This document shows, in pieces, positions 5,820 through 7,770 of a stretch of 7,770 nt of DNA. This DNA is from Planctomycetota bacterium. GTDB taxonomy: Bacteria > Planctomycetota > PLA2. The position numbers and the translations under genes are program-made. The notes beneath the pieces are model-generated. The model had not been told where the DNA came from. It saw only the letters and a program-made list of their open reading frames with translations, and made no database searches. The stretch is from NCBI GenBank assembly GCA_023150495.1, contig JAKLKT010000308.1, positions 1 through 7,770 of the forward strand. The letters are read 5' to 3'. Numbering within the stretch: the first letter of the stretch is position 1; each line of letters begins with the position of its first letter.

Positions 5820-7219
5820 CCGCGCCCGCGCGCGTACTCCTCGTCGATGACGACAAGAACCTGCGAAGGGTGCTCGAGCTGCAGCTCGCGGAGGCGGGCC
5901 ACCGCGTCGATGCGGTCGCCTCGGCGGAGGACGGGCTGGAGCGGCTCGCAGGAGACAAGTACGACGTCGTCGTCACCGACCTCCGTATGCCGGGCATGGA
6001 CGGGCTCGCCCTTCTCGACGAGATCAAGCGCCGGGACGCCGAGGCGGTCGTCGTCGTCCTCACGGCCCACGGCGACGTCGACAGCGCGGTGCGGGCGCTC
6101 AAGGAGGGCGCGTTCGACTTCCTCCGGAAGCCGGTGGCCCGGGAAGCGCTGCTCGGGGCGGTCGCGCGCGCGGCGAACTTCCGCGCGCTGTACTTCGCCG
6201 TCGCTCGCCAGCGGGAAGCGCTCCACCGGCGCTACTCGTTCGAACGCATCGTGGGCGGATCGCCCGCGATGCAGCAGGCCTTCGATCTCATGCGGCGCGC
6301 CGCCCCCGCGAACGCGACGGTCCTCCTGCGCGGCGAGACGGGGACGGGGAAGGACCTGTTTGCCCGGGCGATACACCACAATTCGCGGCGGGCGGACGGG
6401 CCGTTCGTCATCCTGAACTGCGCTGCGATCCCGGAGACGCTGCTCGAGAGCGCGTTCTTCGGCCACGAGAAGGGCGCTTTCACGGGCGCGGACGCGCGAC
6501 GCATCGGGTGCTACGAGGAGGCGCACAAGGGCACGCTCTTCCTCGACGAGATCGGGCTCCTCGGCCCGGCCCTCCAGGGGAAGCTCCTGCGCGTGCTCGA
6601 AGGAGGCACCCTGCGGCGCGTCGGGGGGACGCAGGACCTGACCTTCGACGTCCGGCTCGTCGCCGCGACGAACAGCCCGCTCGAGGAGATGGTCGCCGAC
6701 GGCCGGTTCCGCGAGGACCTCTACTTCCGGCTGCGCGTCGTCGAGATCCGGCTGCCGCCTCTCCGGGAGCGCCCCGAGGACGTGCCGCTGCTCGTCGACC
6801 GCCTGCTCGTCGAGCTCGAGGCCCCGCACGTCCGGGTGGACCCCGAGGCCGCGGCCCGTCTCCGCGCGCACCCGTGGCCCGGGAACGTCCGCGAGATGCG
6901 AAACGTCCTCGAGCGCGCGCTGATCGTCCGCGCCGACGAGGGGCGGATCACGGCGGACGACCTGGGTCTCGGCCCCTCCCCGGCGCCACTCCCGGCCGTC
7001 CCGCCGCCGTCCGATGCGCTCGACGTGATCGCGGTGCCCCCGTCCGGCATCGACATCGACCAGGTGGAGCGCAAGCTGTTGGAGATCGCACTCCGTGCGT
7101 GCGGCGGGAACCGCAGCCACGCGGCGCGCTTCCTGTGCCTCGGCCGGCACGCCCTCCTCTACCGCCTCCGGAAGCACGGTCTCCTGCCCGGGGACGAGTC
7201 CGGCCCGCCCGCGGGGTAG
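5816..7219 (+). CDS. Sigma-54-dependent response regulator, NtrC/ZraR family
   Basis: A 467-residue transcription activator, partner of the kinase just upstream. The receiver domain (about 5-120) has the acidic pocket D11-D13, phospho-acceptor D55 in VVTDLRMPGMDG, T83 and K105. The central AAA+ domain (about 140-380) has Walker A GETGTGKD (173-180), the sigma-54 contact loop GAFTGA (220-225), Walker B TLFLDEIG (D244/E245) and the arginine-finger region RFREDLYFRL. A Pro-rich linker leads to a Fis-type helix-turn-helix (GGNRSHAARFLCLGRHALLYRLRKHG, positions about 430-455 split by the turn). All key residues are present, so it should be active. GTG 5816 is chosen because the receiver begins six residues later and it overlaps the kinase TGA. 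A much longer frame reaching back to 4523 is a high-GC artefact. Its target promoters (GG-N10-GC type) were not found convincingly in the window. Confidence 0.95.
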   Translation: MTAPARVLLVDDDKNLRRVLELQLAEAGHRVDAVASAEDGLERLAGDKYDVVVTDLRMPGMDGLALLDEIKRRDAEAVVVVLTAHGDVDSAVRALKEGAFDFLRKPVAREALLGAVARAANFRALYFAVARQREALHRRYSFERIVGGSPAMQQAFDLMRRAAPANATVLLRGETGTGKDLFARAIHHNSRRADGPFVILNCAAIPETLLESAFFGHEKGAFTGADARRIGCYEEAHKGTLFLDEIGLLGPALQGKLLRVLEGGTLRRVGGTQDLTFDVRLVAATNSPLEEMVADGRFREDLYFRLRVVEIRLPPLRERPEDVPLLVDRLLVELEAPHVRVDPEAAARLRAHPWPGNVREMRNVLERALIVRADEGRITADDLGLGPSPAPLPAVPPPSDALDVIAVPPSGIDIDQVERKLLEIALRACGGNRSHAARFLCLGRHALLYRLRKHGLLPGDESGPPAG

Positions 7220-7224
7220 ACGCG

Positions 7225-7770
7225 TCACGAACGGGTGTCGACGGCCGCGAGCGCCTCCAGCCGCGCGAGGCTCTTCTCGCGCTCCGCGCGCACCTCGGCG
7301 AGCGCGGCGCGCGCGTCGATCCAGACCCGCAGCGAGTCGAGCAGCTCCTGGAGCGGGAGGCGCCCCGCCGCGTACACGCCCTGGAGCGCGCGGACGGCCT
7401 GATCCGACTCCGGGACGATCGCCTCCTCGAAGAGGCGGATCTGCCGGTCGGCGTTCCGGAGGGCGTAGAGCTGGAGCACGATCTGCGCGGCGAGGTCGTT
7501 CCCCACCTGCCGCCGCATCGCCTCGGCCGCGCGAAGGTCGGCGCGGGCCTGCTCGATGGCGCCCTCGATCGCGGGGCGCCGCACGAAGGGCATCGTGATC
7601 ATGCCCATCACCCGCGTGGCCCACTCGCCGGGGTCGAGTCCGACGCCCAGCGAGAAGTCGGGCAGGTACTGGAGCCGCGCGAGCTCGATCGCCTGCGTCC
7701 GGCCCTGGACCTCGCGGGAGAGGGCGAGCAACTCGGGGTTGCGGTCGGCCGCGCGCGCGAGGAGCACGTC
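7225..7770 (-). CDS. TolC/CzcC-like outer-membrane efflux protein, C-terminal part (cut by window edge)
   Basis: On the minus strand the frame is open from the window end to TGA 7227-7225, giving 181 residues of the C-terminal half of an outer-membrane efflux protein. This is the trimeric channel that lets RND or MFS pumps discharge across the outer membrane. Seen: LARLQYLPDFSLGVG, the typical strand entry of the second repeat with the conserved PD, then long amphipathic helices rich in Ala, Glu, Arg and Leu (IEQARADLRAAEAMRRQV), a LYALRNADRQIRLFEEAIVP segment, and the YAAGRLPLQELLDSL motif common in the family. GTG at 7767 is not a real start. The RND pump and membrane-fusion partner, if any, would lie beyond the right edge. 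It converges on the regulator gene with only 5 bp between stops and no visible terminator, so the two transcripts probably overlap. The heavy-metal (CzcC/CusC) type is inferred from context. Confidence 0.87.
   Translation of the reverse strand, partial: DVLLARAADRNPELLALSREVQGRTQAIELARLQYLPDFSLGVGLDPGEWATRVMGMITMPFVRRPAIEGAIEQARADLRAAEAMRRQVGNDLAAQIVLQLYALRNADRQIRLFEEAIVPESDQAVRALQGVYAAGRLPLQELLDSLRVWIDARAALAEVRAEREKSLARLEALAAVDTRS

Noticed and set aside
5339..7624. Very long minus-strand open frame (about 760 codons) opposite the kinase and regulator genes
   Set aside because: It lies antisense to genes with complete catalytic motifs, is extremely rich in Arg, Ala, Gly and Pro, and shows no family motif. 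High GC makes stop codons rare on the opposite strand.
1..7770. CRISPR array, tRNA or rRNA genes, riboswitch
   Set aside because: I saw no spaced direct repeats, no tRNA-like cloverleaf with a TTCRA arm, no rRNA-like segment and no recognisable riboswitch core on either strand.

Overview
The window is high-GC DNA (roughly 70% by eye) from a Gram-negative bacterium. It encodes an outer-membrane TolC-type channel, a lipoprotein signal peptide, a sigma-54-dependent activator and a PilZ (c-di-GMP) protein. This combination fits a deltaproteobacterial or myxobacterial-type lineage, or a similar environmental phylum. No rRNA or other marker gene is present, so the taxon stays uncertain.

Layout. 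(1) Bases 1-1398, plus strand: the C-terminal two thirds of a P1B-type heavy-metal ATPase with Zn/Cd/Pb-type signature residues, cut by the window edge. (2) Bases 1399-2403: about 1 kb without a convincing intact gene. It holds a second, broken P-type ATPase fragment (GDGINDAPALA hinge motif), a perfect 38-bp palindrome and the 5' end of an IS3-like transposase orfA whose similarity stops near 2260. (3) Bases 2404-2763, plus: a single-domain PilZ protein. (4) Bases 2814-3474, minus: a lipoprotein with a thioredoxin-like core and a His/Met/Asp-rich tail. Its reading frame is broken by one base at a G6 tract. (5) Bases 3610-4641, plus, divergent from the lipoprotein: an EamA/DMT-family permease with a 63-residue tail containing 24 histidines. 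(6) Bases 4716-7219, plus: a membrane histidine kinase overlapping by 4 bp (GTGA) with an NtrC-family response regulator. (7) Bases 7225-7770, minus: the C-terminal part of a TolC/CzcC-like outer-membrane efflux protein, cut by the window edge and converging on the regulator with a 5-bp gap.

How the parts may work together (inference). A Zn/Cd/Pb exporter, a His-rich inner-membrane permease, a His/Met-rich lipoprotein and an outer-membrane efflux channel next to a ZraSR/HydHG-like sigma-54 two-component system look like a heavy-metal efflux and homeostasis island. The ATPase remnant and the IS fragment show that the left part has been rearranged. All intact genes belong to known families. The least ordinary parts are the divergent pair of metal-binding-tail proteins and the scarred 1-kb segment between the ATPase and the PilZ gene.
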